The position numbers were made by a program, and so were the translations under genes. DNA of 37,461 nucleotides from Elainella saxicola E1 (GTDB taxonomy: Bacteria; Cyanobacteriota; Cyanobacteriia; Elainellales; Elainellaceae). Below, in pieces: positions 16,925 to 25,786 of this stretch (positions are counted from its first letter, which is position 1; every line of letters begins with the position of its first letter). The notes beneath the pieces are model-generated. The model had not been told where the DNA came from. It made no database searches and worked only from the letters and a program-made list of their open reading frames with translations. The stretch is taken from assembly GCA_002796835.1 (NCBI GenBank), contig LUGL01000012.1, forward strand, positions 34,872 through 72,332, given 5' to 3'.

Positions 16925-17224
16925 TTAGCAACCAACTGCAAGTGGGCTATGCGTATAGCAATTCTTGGGACAAACTCTGGAGCAAGCTTGACAACCAATG
17001 CAATTATCTGAATTTGCAATTGTCATCACTTTCCGTTCAATCTCTTCTCCATCTTCGTCTTCTACAAACTCTCCATCTTCATTTAAAGCTTTTAAGGATA
17101 AAACATCTCGACCACATACCTTAAAGCATCTACCGCAGCCAATACATTTAATTTGGTTGATCACCTGCACGAATTGCGGCACCCAAGATTTGCCCCCCAG
17201 GGTGAGACCTGTTAGTGTTGTCAT
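16925..17224 (-). CDS. fdxB: Nif-specific ferredoxin III (two [4Fe-4S] clusters)
   Basis: The 99-residue product has two cluster-binding motifs, [12 protein letters not shown] at about 27-38 and [15 protein letters not shown] near residue 75. An acidic insert of about 25 residues between them is typical of ferredoxin III encoded in nif clusters. It should be a low-potential electron carrier for nitrogenase or for NifB-type cofactor synthesis. It lies between the FeoA-like and CBS-CP12 genes in the same direction. AGAGG precedes the start. Confidence 0.9.
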   Translation of the reverse strand: MTTLTGLTLGGKSWVPQFVQVINQIKCIGCGRCFKVCGRDVLSLKALNEDGEFVEDEDGEEIERKVMTIANSDNCIGCQACSRVCPKNCYTHSPLAVGC

Positions 17225-17285
17225 TGTTGATAATTCCTCTCTGGTTGAGTTAATCCGATCTCTAAGTGATATCTACGAATGATGT

Positions 17286-17549
17286 CTACAGCGGTGAACG
17301 GCGATCGAGCGGGCGAATATAAATGGCTCGAATCAGGGTTTCGTCTAATGCAAAGCGTTGAAATCCAGTTGCAATAATGAATCGGGGAAAGCGCTGCTCT
17401 AATCGAATGGCCATGCCAGGGCGAAGATCCATTGACTTCAGTTTTCGCGCAACCGCGTCGTTCGTGTTGCCAAATCCAGTAATGATTCCTTTTGCACCCA
17501 CTTTCAGTAGCTTCAGAGAAGACCCAGTCACGGTTAATCCTTGATTCAT
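17286..17549 (-). CDS. FeoA-domain protein
   Basis: This 87-residue protein consists of one FeoA (SH3-like) domain, with IITGFGNTNDAVARKLKSMDLRPGM and a C-terminal RFALDETLIRAIYIRPL. FeoA domains accompany FeoB Fe(II) permeases or occur alone in nif clusters, where they probably help iron supply. No feoB is present here. The ATG at 17549 has TGGAG upstream. It sits between fdxH and the fdxB-like gene. Confidence 0.88.
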   Translation of the reverse strand: MNQGLTVTGSSLKLLKVGAKGIITGFGNTNDAVARKLKSMDLRPGMAIRLEQRFPRFIIATGFQRFALDETLIRAIYIRPLDRRSPL

Positions 17550-17616
17550 GGCGATTTACTCCAAGCTCGATCGCTAAATATTTGCAAACGCTGTCTGCTT
17601 CGGGCAGAACTAATCC

Positions 17617-17916
17617 TTAAACGAGGTAGGCCTCTTGATGGGTGCGGATCGTACAGTCTGATTTGGGGTGGGCAACACAGAGCAGCACAAATCCTTTTGC
17701 AACTTGCTCATCATCTAAGAAGGTTTGATCAGATTGATCAATGTCACCTTCAACGACTTTGCCAACACAGCTAGAACAAGCCCCAGAACTGCAAGAGAAG
17801 GGCAGATCCAGATCGGCATCTTGTGCTGCTTCAAGAATGGTTGTCTCTTCATCGACTGGGATCGTCAGGTCGATGTTATATTTTTTGCTAATCAGCCGAA
17901 CGTTGTAGGTCGTCAT
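17617..17916 (-). CDS. fdxH: Heterocyst-type [2Fe-2S] ferredoxin
   Basis: This 99-residue plant-type ferredoxin has the CxxxxCxxC...C cluster motif as [11 protein letters not shown] and LLCVAHP. The surrounding sequence ([44 protein letters not shown]) matches the FdxH type that donates electrons to nitrogenase reductase. It is distinct from photosynthetic PetF. The gene lies downstream of hesA and hesB, the classical cyanobacterial order. Confidence 0.95.
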   Translation of the reverse strand: MTTYNVRLISKKYNIDLTIPVDEETTILEAAQDADLDLPFSCSSGACSSCVGKVVEGDIDQSDQTFLDDEQVAKGFVLLCVAHPKSDCTIRTHQEAYLV

Positions 17917-18028
17917 TGTCTTGTTCTCTAAATGGGTGATGGGGTATTTTTTCGGATCGGTCAGTTCACAGGAATGAATTTCGGGTGTGTCAGTGGGGAT
18001 CTGTCACCGATGCCCTGATGGTGTGGGA

Positions 18029-18394
18029 TTAGCTGCAAGGAGTCCCTTCAGGTGAACAGTCTCCTGCTTTGAAAGATTGGCCGCAACCACAGGTATCTGT
18101 TGCGTTGGGGTTGCTAAATTTGAAGCCGCTTTCAAGAATTCCTTCAACATAGTCAATCACGACCCCGTCTAGCAGAGGCGCACTGGTTGGATCAACAAAA
18201 AGACGGACTCGGCCTTGCTGGGTGACAATATCCCCTTCAGCAGGGGATTGATCGATGTTGATCGTATATTGATAGCCACTGCATCCCCCATCTGACACAC
18301 CAACTCGAATCCCTTTGTCCGAAGTTTTGTCAGCGGAGCCTTGCAGAAAAGCACGTAACCGGAACTCTGCTTTTTCTGTTAACGTAATCGACAT
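18029..18394 (-). CDS. hesB: HesB/IscA-type Fe-S assembly protein
   Basis: This is a 121-residue A-type carrier. The three conserved Cys are in GGCSGYQY and in the C-terminal DTCGCGQSF. Extra Cys (AGDCSPEGTPCS) form a short tail seen in some nif-linked HesB proteins. It should carry Fe-S clusters or iron for nitrogenase maturation. The ATG has AAGGAGA upstream. It lies between hesA and fdxH. Confidence 0.93.
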   Translation of the reverse strand: MSITLTEKAEFRLRAFLQGSADKTSDKGIRVGVSDGGCSGYQYTINIDQSPAEGDIVTQQGRVRLFVDPTSAPLLDGVVIDYVEGILESGFKFSNPNATDTCGCGQSFKAGDCSPEGTPCS

Positions 18395-18529
18395 GATCTA
18401 GTCTCCTTGAATAATAAAAGGGCGTTATCGCGAGTAAACTGGATATTTTGCTTGCTGGATGGTTTGAGTTGGGAAATTTAGACTGATCGAAAAAAGAGAA
18501 AATTTGGTCGATCGGGCTAATTCCCTGAA

Positions 18530-19327
18530 TCAGCTAACCGTCAGTAATGACGATCGATCTACTGAAAGAGAGTGCGATCGGCTACTTGGCTGACTGCAAA
18601 CGGGACAATTTGGATCGTGATAAGTGCGTCGCTTGGCAAATTCCATTCGATCCAGATCCATCGTCAGCAGTTCAGACAAAAGCGGTGAACTAAATCCAGT
18701 GACGAGTTTGATCACCTCTAAGGCTGCTAAACAGGCCAGCGTTCCAGAAACGGCACCGAGTACGGCAAAACCTCGTCGATCCCATTCTGGTTTTTCGGGA
18801 AATAGGCAAGTCAGACAACCCGTTGTGCCAGGAACGATCGTGGTTAGATAAGCCTCCATGCCATTCATCGCCGCTTCCACCATCGGCTTCTGCCAGCGCA
18901 CGCTTGCGGCATTCAACAAATCCCGCTCTGCAAAGTTGTGGGCACAGTCCAATGTAATATCTGAGTCATGCACTAAGCCATCGACATTTTCCGGTGTCAC
19001 ATAATCAAAAACGGCTTCGATTTCTACATCCGGATTAATCTTTGCTAACGTTTCCTTGGCTTTCAAAACTCTCGGTTTGCCAACCCAATCGTCGGTCATT
19101 AGAACCTGTCGATTCATATCGTCCAAGCGCAGTTCACCGCCTCGAACCAGAATCAATCTGCCGATTCCCGCAACAGCTAGATAAAGAGCAGCCGTACCAC
19201 CCAAACCACCAACTCCTGTCACCAGGGCAGTGGTTGATTTAAGCCGTTGCTGAGCTGCCTCACCAAATTGGGGCAACATCATTTGACGCCGATAGCGTTC
19301 AAGTTCGATCGAGGAAAGAAGGGTCAT
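18530..19327 (-). CDS. hesA: HesA, ThiF/MoeB-type E1-like protein
   Basis: The protein has 265 residues and belongs to the ThiF/MoeB/HesA superfamily. It has the nucleotide-binding GVGGLGGTAALYLAVAGIGRL, the conserved DDMNRQVL, and a zinc site formed by CLTCLF and CPVCSQ. The family adenylates C-terminal Gly of ubiquitin-like carriers, often for sulfur transfer. In nif clusters the role is thought to be in FeMo-co or Fe-S sulfur supply, not firmly shown. A good AGGAG site precedes the ATG. Confidence 0.93.
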   Translation of the reverse strand: MTLLSSIELERYRRQMMLPQFGEAAQQRLKSTTALVTGVGGLGGTAALYLAVAGIGRLILVRGGELRLDDMNRQVLMTDDWVGKPRVLKAKETLAKINPDVEIEAVFDYVTPENVDGLVHDSDITLDCAHNFAERDLLNAASVRWQKPMVEAAMNGMEAYLTTIVPGTTGCLTCLFPEKPEWDRRGFAVLGAVSGTLACLAALEVIKLVTGFSSPLLSELLTMDLDRMEFAKRRTYHDPNCPVCSQPSSRSHSLSVDRSSLLTVS

Positions 19328-19378
19328 GCTTGCTCCTGAGAGTTTTGAAGGGCCAAATTGCTAGGAAATGGTTTTGCG

Positions 19379-19687
19379 TTAGCTAATTTCGCTCAACATC
19401 ACCACGTTTTTGGGTTTGTCGTGAAAGACCTTAAACAGCTTTTGTTCAACCCCTGTAGAGGTCAAGAACAGATTGTAGGAATCCACCAGAGCCTCCTGAT
19501 ATTTTTGCAGTCGTTCTGCATCACTCAGCTCTGAAATTGCGTCAATTTGTCTGATCTGATTGGAAAATTTCTTCAGAATATGTAGACGATTGACATTCAC
19601 TGTAGTTGGATCGTAGGAAAGACCGAAAAACTCAAAATACTGTTCAGCGTCAGTGATTTGTTTGAATTCAGCTAACGTACCTGTCAT
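19379..19687 (-). CDS. nifW: Nitrogenase-stabilising protein NifW
   Basis: The 102-residue product matches NifW, with FKQITDAEQYFEFFGLSYD, then VNVNRLHILKKFS and a central YQEALVDSYNLFL. NifW associates with the MoFe protein and protects it or assists P-cluster maturation. Its ATG overlaps the stop of the DUF683 gene by 4 bp, so translation is probably coupled. Confidence 0.93.
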   Translation of the reverse strand: MTGTLAEFKQITDAEQYFEFFGLSYDPTTVNVNRLHILKKFSNQIRQIDAISELSDAERLQKYQEALVDSYNLFLTSTGVEQKLFKVFHDKPKNVVMLSEIS

Positions 19688-19917
19688 GATGCCTTGTCTC
19701 CTTGTAACGTCGCAAGCTGTTGTTTCATCTGAGTAATTTGATGAAAGATCGCATAGGTTTCCCCTGCAACATCCATCAACTTTTCATAGTCAGTCGGTAA
19801 ACCTTCGGCTAAATCGTGCAGATCCATTTTGAGTTGCCCTGCTTTGCTGTTGAGCTTCCGGATCTGCGTTTTCAGCTCATCTGGGCTGAGATCGGGCGTG
19901 GAAGTTGTTTGAACCAT
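19684..19917 (-). CDS. DUF683 (CCE_0567-type) nif-associated protein
   Basis: This is a 77-residue helical protein with LKTQIRKLNSKAGQLKMDLHDLAEGLP and a helix beginning YAIFHQITQMKQQL. It belongs to the DUF683 family found next to nifX and nifW in diazotrophs, probably a coiled-coil iron-binding or scaffold protein. GGGGAGGAT lies before the ATG. Its 3' end overlaps nifW. Confidence 0.9.
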   Translation of the reverse strand: MVQTTSTPDLSPDELKTQIRKLNSKAGQLKMDLHDLAEGLPTDYEKLMDVAGETYAIFHQITQMKQQLATLQGDKAS

Positions 19918-19928
19918 GCCATCCTCCC

Positions 19929-20396
19929 CTAGATTTTTGCAACGTCGGGGAAACGATTGATGTAGTCAACGCCGCTCTTGACTAGCTTTTCACCCTCGGC
20001 TGCAACTTTTTCCAGCGAATCAAAGCCAAACCGCTGGGCATCGCGTAACGTTCTGCTGACGACCAGCAATCTGCCGCAGAACACCAAGGCCCAACCAAAC
20101 CCTTCATGGCTCAAATCAATCACAACCTGGGCCAACTGCCCGGTTTCCGTTTCAATGCAGGATGCGATCGCCCGATAAAATGCCATAATCCGGCCTTTGG
20201 TAATCGGATCGACATCTCCTTCAACGGAAATTTCACGTTTTTGAGCTTTGGTTACCACATAGGGTTTGAGCAGTAATTCATCAGACCAATTGCGGTAGGT
20301 GCCATAGGGATCATTCGCGCGAATTTGTTGCACGATCGCTTTCAAAAAGGCGCTGTTCTCAACATCAACAGCGGTCGGAGTGGGGGAAACAGTCAT
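19929..20396 (-). CDS. NifX-associated nitrogen fixation protein (DUF269)
   Basis: This is a 155-residue DUF269 protein. Recognisable parts are FLKAIVQQIRANDPYGTYR, GRIMAFYRAIASCIE and GWALVFCGRLLVVSRTLRDAQRFGF. The family is strictly linked to nifX and nifN and may bind FeMo-co precursors, but the function is not settled. Its start overlaps the nifX stop codon (ATGA), so the two are translationally coupled. Confidence 0.92.
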   Translation of the reverse strand: MTVSPTPTAVDVENSAFLKAIVQQIRANDPYGTYRNWSDELLLKPYVVTKAQKREISVEGDVDPITKGRIMAFYRAIASCIETETGQLAQVVIDLSHEGFGWALVFCGRLLVVSRTLRDAQRFGFDSLEKVAAEGEKLVKSGVDYINRFPDVAKI

Positions 20397-20809
20397 ACAG
20401 GTACTTCCTCTTCGGTTTCAAGTTCATCTAAATCAACACTGCGTTGCTGTAGGGCTTTTCTCAGCCAGGGCGGCGGACTGCCTTTCAGCGTTTCGACCAA
20501 TTTGGTCAGGACTTCGGGAATTTCATCTTCTTCCGATCGCGCCTTAATTGGCGTAATCCGTTTTCTGATCAATCTTGCTGCTGCACTACCGCCGATCGCT
20601 GAAACATAGACGATCGTGCAGTCCTGCAACGCCTCGATTTTGGGCAGCAGTTTGTCTTCGTTGCCATCTTCTTTCAGATCGCCATCAAATGTGAGGGTTT
20701 TCAGAAATTGATAGCCTTCGGTTGAGACTTCGTAAACGTCAATTTTCTTAGCCCAGCCGAAATGGGCGTTAATATGCACCTGATCGCTGGTGGTGAATGC
20801 AATTTTCAT
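20393..20809 (-). CDS. nifX: NifX, FeMo-co precursor carrier
   Basis: This 138-residue protein has the NifX/NafY/NifB-C fold: MKIAFTTSDQVHINAHFGWAKKIDVYEV at the start, where the His in AHFG is typical, and IVYVSAIGGSAAARLIRKRI. It binds NifB-co or the VK cluster and passes it to NifEN. The ribosome-binding site is excellent (GAGGAGG, 7 nt before ATG). It is followed by the overlapping DUF269 gene. Confidence 0.94.
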   Translation of the reverse strand: MKIAFTTSDQVHINAHFGWAKKIDVYEVSTEGYQFLKTLTFDGDLKEDGNEDKLLPKIEALQDCTIVYVSAIGGSAAARLIRKRITPIKARSEEDEIPEVLTKLVETLKGSPPPWLRKALQQRSVDLDELETEEEVPV

Positions 20810-20850
20810 AACATATCCTCCTCAGTGATAAATCCAAAGTGATGCCAGCG

Positions 20851-22158
20851 TTACCGTTGCTGAGCATGGCTTTCCTCTTCTTCCAAGAACAAATTGCCAA
20901 TATCGAACAAAAGCTGCATTGTGCCACGATAGCCGACTTTAGTGGCTTGACCATTCCCTAATCGATCGAAAATTGGAAAACCCATCCGATAGAGTGGGAT
21001 ATGCAATCGACGAGAGATCGCAGCTCCATGGGAATTGGTGATCAACAAGTCAGCACCCACGGCCTGCTGCTCAAAGTCTGCTAGGTCACCAATCAGCACC
21101 GTTTCCAAAGGCAGCGCTTCCAGCAAGGGCGATCGGGTCGTGGTGACAGCCGTATGAATTTCGCATCCCATTAACTGCAGACAGTGAGCGACGCCGCTTA
21201 ATAGGTCGGGTTCTAACGCTAAGGCAATCCGCTTACGACCAAAGAAAAAGTGTGTATCCAGGATCGTATCCTGCAATTGTCGCCGCTGTCGTCGATAGGT
21301 TTCTGGTACTTCTGCTCCGCTAATATCGGCTAAACCTTGCAGAAACTCATCTACTGCATTTAACCCAGTTAAGTGAGGAAATACCTCATAGGGAATATTA
21401 AACCGCTGTTCCAAAATCTCTGCAGCTTTGCGCATACTTTCGCCCACAGCCAATGTGAAAATGGAGCACCCCATTTCTCGCAATTCTGCTAATGTTGTGC
21501 CGCCAGCAGTGACTGTACCGGGAGAATCATCTAAGTGACCATCCAGAGAAGCAGACAGATCGGGAACGACGATCGGTTTTAAACCAAAGGACTGCACGAT
21601 GTCTTTAATCTCCTGCACATCGCCGGGAGTGAAAGCAGAGCTAGCCAGAATATTGACTTGATTCAGCCGGATTTCTCCAGGTTGGGGGAGCTCACTGACC
21701 ATACTTTCAACCGCTGCGGCGAAACCATCCTGTAAGGCACCGCGAAAGTCCGGAGTAGAAACAAAAACGATCGGCACATCAAACAACTCTGGGTGACGTT
21801 TGCGAATGCTGCGGAGAATTCCCTGCATATCATCGCCTCGCGTTTCGGTAAGGCCGGTGGTGCAGAGGCCGATAATTTCTGGCTTCGACTTTTCCATCAG
21901 GGTGAGAATGGCTTGCTCTACATTATCCTCACCGCCCAGGATGGTGCTGACTTCAGTCATAGCGGTTGTGGAGAGCGGAATGGCTTCCCGATAATGACGC
22001 ACGAGCATCACTTTAGCAAAAGCCGTGCAGCCTTGGGAACCATGAAACAGGGGCATCATCCCCTTCAGTCCTAGAAAAGCAAGGGCAGCACCCAGCGGCT
22101 GACTTTGTTTAAGGGGATTAACGGCAACAGACTTTTTGGTGGTTTGAACGGTAGCCAT
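20851..22158 (-). CDS. nifN: NifN, FeMo-co scaffold subunit
   Basis: This 435-residue homologue of NifK forms the NifEN scaffold. Early residues NPLKQSQPLGAALAFLGL and MPLFHGSQGCTAFAK mark the cluster region, with ACQ replaced by KQSQ and one remaining Cys in GSQGC. CTTGLTETRGDD aligns to the NifK CTTCMAEVIGDD region with the second Cys replaced. The C-terminal YRMGFPIFDRLG is typical. It lies 75 bp after nifE and 41 bp before nifX. Confidence 0.95.
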   Translation of the reverse strand: MATVQTTKKSVAVNPLKQSQPLGAALAFLGLKGMMPLFHGSQGCTAFAKVMLVRHYREAIPLSTTAMTEVSTILGGEDNVEQAILTLMEKSKPEIIGLCTTGLTETRGDDMQGILRSIRKRHPELFDVPIVFVSTPDFRGALQDGFAAAVESMVSELPQPGEIRLNQVNILASSAFTPGDVQEIKDIVQSFGLKPIVVPDLSASLDGHLDDSPGTVTAGGTTLAELREMGCSIFTLAVGESMRKAAEILEQRFNIPYEVFPHLTGLNAVDEFLQGLADISGAEVPETYRRQRRQLQDTILDTHFFFGRKRIALALEPDLLSGVAHCLQLMGCEIHTAVTTTRSPLLEALPLETVLIGDLADFEQQAVGADLLITNSHGAAISRRLHIPLYRMGFPIFDRLGNGQATKVGYRGTMQLLFDIGNLFLEEEESHAQQR

Positions 22159-22233
22159 GGGTATCTCTCGGCGGGTGGTAGGGGTGAATTCAAACAGTGG
22201 ATGGATTCAGCAGAACCTCACTTCAAATTGGCC

Positions 22234-23631
22234 TTATTCCAGCTCAGCAGAAGGTTCACAAACAATGTCCCAGGGCGCAGGTTGCCGTACTTGTTGCCAA
22301 ATTGGGCTATAGAGCGCTTCTTCCAGCTCACGAGCCATTTCCACCATGCCGCTGTAGCCTGCGTAGGGATGATGGCGTTCCTGATTAATATCTAAAAATG
22401 GAATCCGGGCCTTCAATGCGGTGTATTGGTTACGTCCACCTGCAATGAGCATATCGGCTTTGGTCTGGGCGATCACCCGCAGCAGTTCCTGCGCATTACC
22501 TTTTTCTAGCATGATGCCATCCTGACCCAGCAGATCGCGAATCCGCGCTTTATCCTCTTCTGTACTCTTTTTAGTGCTGGTGGCCACCACTTCCATGCCC
22601 AGATCCTTGGCGGCAGAAATAATTGACCAGCTTTTCACACCCCCCGTGTAAAGGACAACGCGCTTGCCTTTCAATCGAGCACGATAGGGAGCTAATTGAC
22701 GATCGAGCTCTTCTGTTTCTTCTGCAATAACCGCTTCAACTCTTGCTTGCAGTTGGGCATCGCCAATCTTCGCGGCAATATTCCGCAAACAGCGATTCAT
22801 GTCATCCACACCATAGAAAGACTCTTCGACATAAGGAATCCCATAGCGTTCCTCCATCTTACGAGCCATGTTGATCAGTGCTTTCGAGCAAATCATCACA
22901 TTTAACTTGGCCCGATGTGCATGACAGACTTCTTGATATTGGGCATCGCCAGTAATTTTTGCCAGGACACGAATGCCTACCTTCTCAAATATCGGCAGGA
23001 CATTCCACAGTTCTCCAGCAATGTTATACTCCCCAATCAAATTAATATCATAGGGCGTCGTGTATTCTGGTTCTGCCGTGCCTACGACATATTCCATCAG
23101 GGATTCACCACCGACTCGGTTGCCGAGGTTCTTACTGCCGATAAAGCCAGGTGAGTTGACTGGAATCACAGGGGTGCCAGTTTTCTCTGCCGCCTTTTGG
23201 CAAACCGCATCCAGATCGTCCCCAATTAAAGCTGTCACGCAGGTGGAGTAAACAAAAACGGCGGCTGGATTGTACTCTTTCTGCACTTCCAGGATCGCTT
23301 TGAACAGGCGTTTCTCGCCACCAAAAATCACGTCATTTTCGTTTAAATCGGTCGTAAAGCCCATCTTATAGAGTTTGGAACCCGAAGAAAGACTGCCTCG
23401 TCCTCCCCAGGAGTTGCCTGCACAGGCGATCGGGCCATGCACTAAATGAGCCGCATCCGTAATCGGCACTAGAGCGATCATTGCCCCATCAAACGCGCAT
23501 CCGCCTTGAGCAGCACCCGGTTGAGCTTGCTGAGTACAAGACTTGTTTTTGCCTTTCGCTTCTTTTTTGTGATTGTGCTCGCAAGCTGATTCACTCAGCA
23601 ATTCGTTAATCTTACCTTGGGTCATTCTCAT
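22234..23631 (-). CDS. nifE: NifE, FeMo-co scaffold subunit
   Basis: The protein is 465 residues and homologous to NifD. It has a Cys-rich N terminus (ESACEH...KSCTQ...GGCAFDGA), [34 protein letters not shown] and the C-terminal [13 protein letters not shown]. NifEN converts the NifB-co-derived cluster to FeMo-co. The start ATG 23631 is preceded by AAAGGA; an in-frame ATG two codons later is possible. The 57-bp gap to the upstream gene carries TCCACCC-type repeats. Confidence 0.95.
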   Translation of the reverse strand: MRMTQGKINELLSESACEHNHKKEAKGKNKSCTQQAQPGAAQGGCAFDGAMIALVPITDAAHLVHGPIACAGNSWGGRGSLSSGSKLYKMGFTTDLNENDVIFGGEKRLFKAILEVQKEYNPAAVFVYSTCVTALIGDDLDAVCQKAAEKTGTPVIPVNSPGFIGSKNLGNRVGGESLMEYVVGTAEPEYTTPYDINLIGEYNIAGELWNVLPIFEKVGIRVLAKITGDAQYQEVCHAHRAKLNVMICSKALINMARKMEERYGIPYVEESFYGVDDMNRCLRNIAAKIGDAQLQARVEAVIAEETEELDRQLAPYRARLKGKRVVLYTGGVKSWSIISAAKDLGMEVVATSTKKSTEEDKARIRDLLGQDGIMLEKGNAQELLRVIAQTKADMLIAGGRNQYTALKARIPFLDINQERHHPYAGYSGMVEMARELEEALYSPIWQQVRQPAPWDIVCEPSAELE

Positions 23632-23688
23632 GGCTCAAGTCCTTTAAGGGTGGAGGGTGGTGGTTGACAAATGAGCTGGACTGTTAAA

Positions 23689-24006
23689 TTAGCCAATATA
23701 GGCGGAAATATCTTCGTTGACTTCGGCAAGATAGCTAAGTGCTCGGAAGCGGAGATCGATCAACTCCTCGTAAAGCGGATTGAATTTGCAAAGTGGTGGA
23801 ATATGAAACAGAACATAACCAAAAAAGCGGACATCCCTTTCAAAGGGGCAGCTTGGAGGAATTAACTTACAGGTGAGATGGGCTATTCTCGTATTATGAA
23901 ATTGCATTTGATTTAACCTTTTACGGATTGGAGATAGGAGCTCTCTTGTAAGATATCCCCTGAGCTGAAAGGAATAGGTCTGGTGGTTTTGAGAAGTAAT
24001 GTTCAT
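23689..24006 (-). CDS. Mo-dependent nitrogenase C-terminal-domain protein
   Basis: This 105-residue protein matches the cyanobacterial Mo-nitro_C (PF06967-type) family, with RIAHLTCKLIPPSCPFERDV, FFGYVLFHIPPLCKFNPLYE and LRFRALSYLAE. Three Cys (LTCKL, PSCPF, LCKFN) are conserved as I recall and could bind metal. The function is unknown. The ATG at 24006 keeps the N-terminal helix that precedes the conserved block; an ATG at 23907 with a better ribosome-binding site would remove it. It lies directly upstream of nifE. Confidence 0.82.
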   Translation of the reverse strand: MNITSQNHQTYSFQLRGYLTRELLSPIRKRLNQMQFHNTRIAHLTCKLIPPSCPFERDVRFFGYVLFHIPPLCKFNPLYEELIDLRFRALSYLAEVNEDISAYIG

Positions 24007-24056
24007 ACAAATTGTGCAGTGAAGGAGATTGAGGGTGGGTGGAGTGAAACATTGAA

Positions 24057-24194
24057 TTAGACATTATGAGTCTGACTTTTGGGTTTAGCTTGAGCATCTT
24101 GATGGGTGGAATCATCGAGTGCTTTGTTGAGCAGGAAAACATAAGTCATCGTGAAACTAAAAAATAAACTAACTACTATAAACGCCGAAAACAT
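24057..24194 (-). CDS. Small single-pass membrane protein in the nif operon
   Basis: This 45-residue ORF starts at an ATG preceded by a perfect AGGAGG seven bases upstream. Residues 1-24 form one hydrophobic helix (MFSAFIVVSLFFSFTMTYVF), followed by a charged, polar tail rich in Lys, Gln and Asp. It does not match a family I know. Its position between the DUF2949 and Mo-nitro_C genes and the strong ribosome-binding site make it likely to be real. Confidence 0.65.
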   Translation of the reverse strand: MFSAFIVVSLFFSFTMTYVFLLNKALDDSTHQDAQAKPKSQTHNV

Positions 24195-24254
24195 AGCTGG
24201 CCTCCTGGGGTAGGAACACTGCGTTAAACCTGTAAATTCCACTAATGACTTCTA

Positions 24255-24467
24255 CTAAAAGAGAACTGAAATAGGTTGTTCACATAACCAGTCAAACGTT
24301 TGACTGAGCTGATCGATCGAAATTAAGCCATATTGCCAAAGGATCATGTGTAGAGGCGCATCCTCTTGTTCCGGATGTTTGAGGGCCAGAGTAATTGCCT
24401 CGTCTGATAGGGCAAGTTCATGTTGCAGAAACTGAATGAGTTGACCGTGGCTGAGAGAACATTTCAT
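24255..24467 (-). CDS. DUF2949 small protein
   Basis: The 70-residue product resembles the cyanobacterial DUF2949 family: LIQFLQHELALSDEAITLALKH, then LHMILWQYGLISIDQLSQTFDWL. It is soluble and helical. The ATG at 24467 is preferred over a TTG at 24479. The function is unknown; the gene lies within the nifP-to-nifE gene run. Confidence 0.75.
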   Translation of the reverse strand: MKCSLSHGQLIQFLQHELALSDEAITLALKHPEQEDAPLHMILWQYGLISIDQLSQTFDWLCEQPISVLF

Positions 24468-24489
24468 AAGGCACCCCAATCTTGTCGGT

Positions 24490-24792
24490 TTAATCCTGTC
24501 GGCCAGTATTCTTCCAAAGCTGCATACCCCAGCATTGTTCTAACCAGTTAATGAGTTCTTGTCGGGGTGCGAGAATTTGGTGAATTACACTACGGAGCAG
24601 CAGAGCGGTGGTGCTGTTGGGAATATCGACCCAGCAAGAACCATCTTCAAGACACCAGCAGGCAATCTGCAACTCTTGCAGACGATGGGCAATGGTCCAG
24701 CGATCGGTGCGATCGATCGTTAAGCGGTGGGCAGACTCAGGTGGACGAGATGGAAGGTGGAGGAGTGAATGGGTGGAGAACGAGGGTGGCAT
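24490..24792 (-). CDS. Small protein resembling the Asr1405/Asl0597 family
   Basis: This is a 100-residue protein whose C-terminal half (TDRWTIAHRLQELQIACWCLEDG, then RQELINWLEQCWG) recalls the cyanobacterial Asr1405/Asl0597 family. That assignment is from memory. The N-terminal 35 residues are Pro/Ser-rich. The ATG at 24792 has a good AGGTGA site; the TTG at 24897 would translate the upstream TCCACCC repeats. It lies 91 bp after nifP. No function is known. Confidence 0.65.
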   Translation of the reverse strand: MPPSFSTHSLLHLPSRPPESAHRLTIDRTDRWTIAHRLQELQIACWCLEDGSCWVDIPNSTTALLLRSVIHQILAPRQELINWLEQCWGMQLWKNTGRQD

Positions 24793-24877
24793 GGAAATCA
24801 CCTGAACGATCGGAGGAAATTGGGTGGAAATGGAGCAGTTGGGTTTGGGTGGAAACGATGAACTGAAATTGGGTGGA
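24740..24877 (-). repeat. TCCACC/TCCACCC short repeats between nifP and the next gene
   Basis: On the plus strand GGTGGA occurs at 24740, 24756, 24772, 24823, 24848 and 24872. The last three belong to TTGGGTGGA units spaced 25 and 24 bp apart (GGGTGGA at 24822, 24847, 24871). In the mRNA sense they read TCCACCCAA. They fill most of the gap after nifP and reach into the start of the next gene. Confidence 0.7.
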
Positions 24878-24883
24878 GACGGG

Positions 24884-25675
24884 TTATTGACGGACAAACT
24901 CGCGGTCTAGAGCAACTGGTTCTTGAGTCTGTTGCAATTGAGCAACTTGGGCTTCTAGCTGTTCAATCCGATTGAGCAGGGTTCGAATTGCGATCGCTTC
25001 AGCGTCTGGAAGCTGGCCATGCTCTAATGGACTGGTTTGGGTGTTGGTGCGGCAGAGATTGCAAATGTTGCGGCTGGGTGCTCCTACAGCCGTGCACTTG
25101 GTTGGAACAGGCTTAAGGACCACTGATCCAGCTCCAATCCGCGCATAATCCCCAATCTCGATATTGCCGAGCACTTTGGCTCCAGCCCCGATCACAACAT
25201 GATGACCAACGGTAGGATGGCGTTTGCCGACTTCCTTGCCTGTGCCGCCCAATGTGACGCCCTGATAAATCAGCGTGTAGTTGCCGACAATGGCCGTTTC
25301 TCCAATCACAACTCCCATGCCATGGTCGATAAACACACCTTGACCGAGGGTTGCACCAGGATGAATCTCAATGCCGGTAAACAAGCGTCCAATGTGGGAA
25401 ATCAAGCGAGGGAAGAAAATCACGCCCTGCTGATGCAGCCAGTGAGCCAGCCGATGCAACAAGATGGCATGAAAGCCGGGATAGCAGACCAACACTTCCA
25501 ACCAGTGGCGGGCCGCCGGATCGCGATCGAAGATGATTTGAAAATCAGCCTGGATTAGCCGGAAAGCAGCAGTAAGCTCTTGAATCCTTTGTTGAGGCCA
25601 TTGAGAGCAAGATTTACTCCAGTTGGCAGCAAAGGCAAAGGGCGATAAGCGTGAGAGGGGAGAGGACAGTCGCAT
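24884..25675 (-). CDS. nifP: Serine O-acetyltransferase (NifP/CysE type)
   Basis: The protein has 263 residues. After an N-terminal helical region it forms a left-handed beta-helix with hexapeptide repeats, including [30 protein letters not shown] and [27 protein letters not shown]. The catalytic DH of FIDHG and the His of KRHP are present. It makes O-acetylserine for cysteine synthesis; nif-linked paralogues (NifP) support the sulfur demand of cofactor assembly. The C terminus is a coiled coil. It is the first gene of the minus-strand nif arm, and its promoter mirrors that of nifB. Confidence 0.92.
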   Translation of the reverse strand: MRLSSPLSRLSPFAFAANWSKSCSQWPQQRIQELTAAFRLIQADFQIIFDRDPAARHWLEVLVCYPGFHAILLHRLAHWLHQQGVIFFPRLISHIGRLFTGIEIHPGATLGQGVFIDHGMGVVIGETAIVGNYTLIYQGVTLGGTGKEVGKRHPTVGHHVVIGAGAKVLGNIEIGDYARIGAGSVVLKPVPTKCTAVGAPSRNICNLCRTNTQTSPLEHGQLPDAEAIAIRTLLNRIEQLEAQVAQLQQTQEPVALDREFVRQ

Positions 25676-25707
25676 TGGGGCTACGCAAGAGGTGCTATTC
25701 CTCCTGC

Positions 25708-25786
25708 TTATATCAGGTGATGAACAGCGCCTTGATGCAACCGTTGCGGATAGAATTTATTGGATTAATTAGATTTGTACTCAAGC
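25708..25786 (-). promoter_or_regulatory. nifP promoter with candidate CnfR-type element
   Basis: On the minus strand GCTTGAGTACA (25786-25776) is followed after exactly 58 bp by CCTGATATAA (25717-25708), whose TATAAG would serve as -10. Transcription would begin near 25700, about 25 nt before the nifP ATG. The nifB promoter shows the same motifs at the same distance, and 20 of the 29 bases after GAGTACA agree, including CAATAA and TTC. Assignment to CnfR rests on the known nifB/nifP pair in Leptolyngbya boryana. Confidence 0.75.

Noticed and set aside
23671-23865. 64-codon plus-strand ORF
   Set aside because: It lies opposite the Mo-nitro_C gene, whose protein matches a known family; this frame is its shadow.
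24740-24877. CRISPR-like array from the GGGTGGA repeats
   Set aside because: The repeat core is only 7-10 bp and the spacing is irregular, which fits short sequence repeats and not a CRISPR array.
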